Below are positions 63,431 through 64,000 of a stretch of DNA of 64,000 bases, piece by piece. The notes beneath the pieces were generated by a model that saw nothing but the letters and a program-made list of their open reading frames with translations, ran no database searches and was not told the origin of the DNA. Positions within the stretch are counted from its first letter, which is position 1. Every line of letters begins with the position of its first letter. This DNA is from VXYL01 sp963666465 (GTDB taxonomy: Bacteria; Pseudomonadota; Gammaproteobacteria; Pseudomonadales; Azotimanducaceae). A program made the translations under genes and the position numbers. The stretch lies in assembly GCA_963666465.1 (NCBI GenBank), contig OY762824.1:1860001-1924000 (forward strand), read 5' to 3'.

Positions 63431-63761
63431 CCTTGAGCCGCGCCCGGCACAGCTCCTCGCTCGCCTCCACCAGCCGCCGCGACAGCTCCTTGAACCGCTT
63501 GTGCTCGGCAACCTGCGCGCGGGTGGCCTCCAGCGCGTCGCGCGGCACGCCGCGGTTCACCGTCCGACCGCCGACCTGGCGCACCAGCCTCCAGCCGGGG
63601 TGCCCCGGATCCCCCGGCCGCGCGCAGTGGCAGCTCGGCTTGCCGCACTTGCGGCGAACCCGCACCAGCGAGCCGGGTCGCAGGTCGCCTACCGCCGCCA
63701 GCTCGCCGAGCAGGCCGTCGCAGCGTCGTTCGAGTTCGCGGATGTCGTCGGTACCGGCCAT
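63378..63761 (-). CDS. DUF6788-type N-terminal ORF of the ISKra4 element
   Basis: 127 residues: IRELERRCDGLLGELAAVGD, LRPGSLVRVRRKCGKPSCHC (Cys pair), ARPGDPGHPGWRLVRQVGGR and AEHKRFKELSRRLVEASEEL. Such proteins head ISKra4 elements and are either separate or fused to the transposase. This frame ends just after the slippery site described next. Confidence 0.75.
   Translation of the reverse strand: MAGTDDIRELERRCDGLLGELAAVGDLRPGSLVRVRRKCGKPSCHCARPGDPGHPGWRLVRQVGGRTVNRGVPRDALEATRAQVAEHKRFKELSRRLVEASEELCRARLKAGRDAGRGAPKGGSAVR
63399..63405 (-). promoter_or_regulatory. Putative -1 frameshift site C CCA AAA
   Basis: On the coding strand CCCAAAA is followed by GGGGG. Its phase is exactly X XXY YYZ in the DUF6788 frame, and slipping back one base gives CCC AAA AGG and enters the transposase frame (PKRGLRSSLTDAFAAD). 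This would make a DUF6788-transposase fusion. Confidence 0.65.
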
Positions 63762-63780
63762 GGTGGACCTCCGTGTCCAT

Positions 63781-63803
63781 CTGTACAAAGAAGTACTGTA
63801 CAG
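63781..63803. repeat. Interrupted palindrome CTGTACA-N9-TGTACAG
   Basis: It lies about 20 bases upstream of the DUF6788 start, inside the element's left region. It could be an operator for the transposase or part of its end structure. It does not fit a known LexA spacing. Confidence 0.45.
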
Positions 63804-63849
63804 ATTGGACGCCGATGCCGTTGTCCTCCCACAAACCCAACAAATCTGA

Positions 63850-64000
63850 CGTGCGCCCCCCTCGGACACGGCTAACCCAAGTTTACCAACGAAAAGAATA
63901 AACTGTTGTATCTCAACAATTTAGGTTGACCGAATCGCGCGCATGGCACTACATTCGTGCCCGACGTGATGGTTTCCCCTCAGACGACCGCCTGGTGTGT
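63850..64000. other. AT-richer window end, no gene seen
   Basis: After the ISKra4 end the sequence becomes distinctly AT-rich (GAAAAGAATAAACTGTTGTA). A TTGACC followed at about 17 bases by TACATT (63925-63955) could be a promoter reading rightward out of the window. Confidence 0.3.

Noticed and set aside
63781..63803. LexA (SOS) box
   Set aside because: The CTGT/ACAG halves are too far apart for the known LexA spacing, and the sequence lies within an IS.

Overview
The window looks like a chromosomal piece of an uncultured, GC-rich gammaproteobacterium. The best taxonomic clue is the block yrbG-type antiporter, kdsC, lptC, lptA, lptB, rpoN, hpf (11.9-18.4 kb), which is the usual gammaproteobacterial order, here without kdsD and ptsN. 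A 1,010-residue TonB-dependent receptor, a DUF5916 outer-membrane protein and the Lpt genes show a diderm cell. No rRNA, tRNA or CRISPR array was seen.

Layout. 1-3.9 kb: 5' part of gyrA, an RluA-type pseudouridine synthase, and a degenerate M28-like peptidase. 4-9.2 kb: a frameshifted ISAzo13 transposase, an AAA ATPase/TOPRIM-like gene pair, and a decayed RAYT-type transposase flanked by REP sequences. 9.2-11.3 kb: DUF5916 protein. 11.9-18.4 kb: LPS-transport and sigma-54 block, interrupted by tandem 90-bp repeats. 19-23 kb: a small periplasmic Sel1-like protein and the TonB receptor, both on the minus strand. 23.6-25.4 kb: a broken DruA(DUF4338)-ISAs1 transposase. 25.8-31.8 kb: a RidA-membrane-SNase fusion and a SNF2 ATPase. 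32.0-42.9 kb: two copies of an acyl-CoA carboxylase gene, identical over 1,464 bp, bracketing a four-gene cassette (sacsin/NO VEIN-like HATPase, DUF3883 nuclease-like domain, hydrolase-like protein, RES-domain protein). 42.9-46.5 kb: IS1182 and IS1380 elements stacked at CTAG sites. 46.5-58.4 kb: AAA ATPase, enoyl-CoA hydratase, amidohydrolase, a second IS1182, MATE exporter, double-domain CoA-transferase and an unrecognised coiled-coil protein. 59.0-64 kb: IS110 and ISKra4 wrecks around a small cassette of a double-glycine leader peptide, a two-DTG aspartic protease and a second short peptide.

Mobile DNA dominates the non-coding space. Four copies of a 131-132-bp MITE (MITE-A) each carry a 9-bp target duplication, one of them inside a REP. 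A second MITE family (MITE-B) shares termini with the resident IS1380. There are also REP/RAYT sequences, 90-bp repeats, and modular hairpin clusters whose CTAG sites serve as IS1182 targets.

The most interesting candidates for undescribed systems are the HATPase-DUF3883-hydrolase-RES cassette between the carboxylase direct repeats (possible anti-phage or toxin function) and the double-glycine peptide/aspartic protease/short peptide cassette at 59.4-61.1 kb. Both functional readings are inference from domains and gene order.
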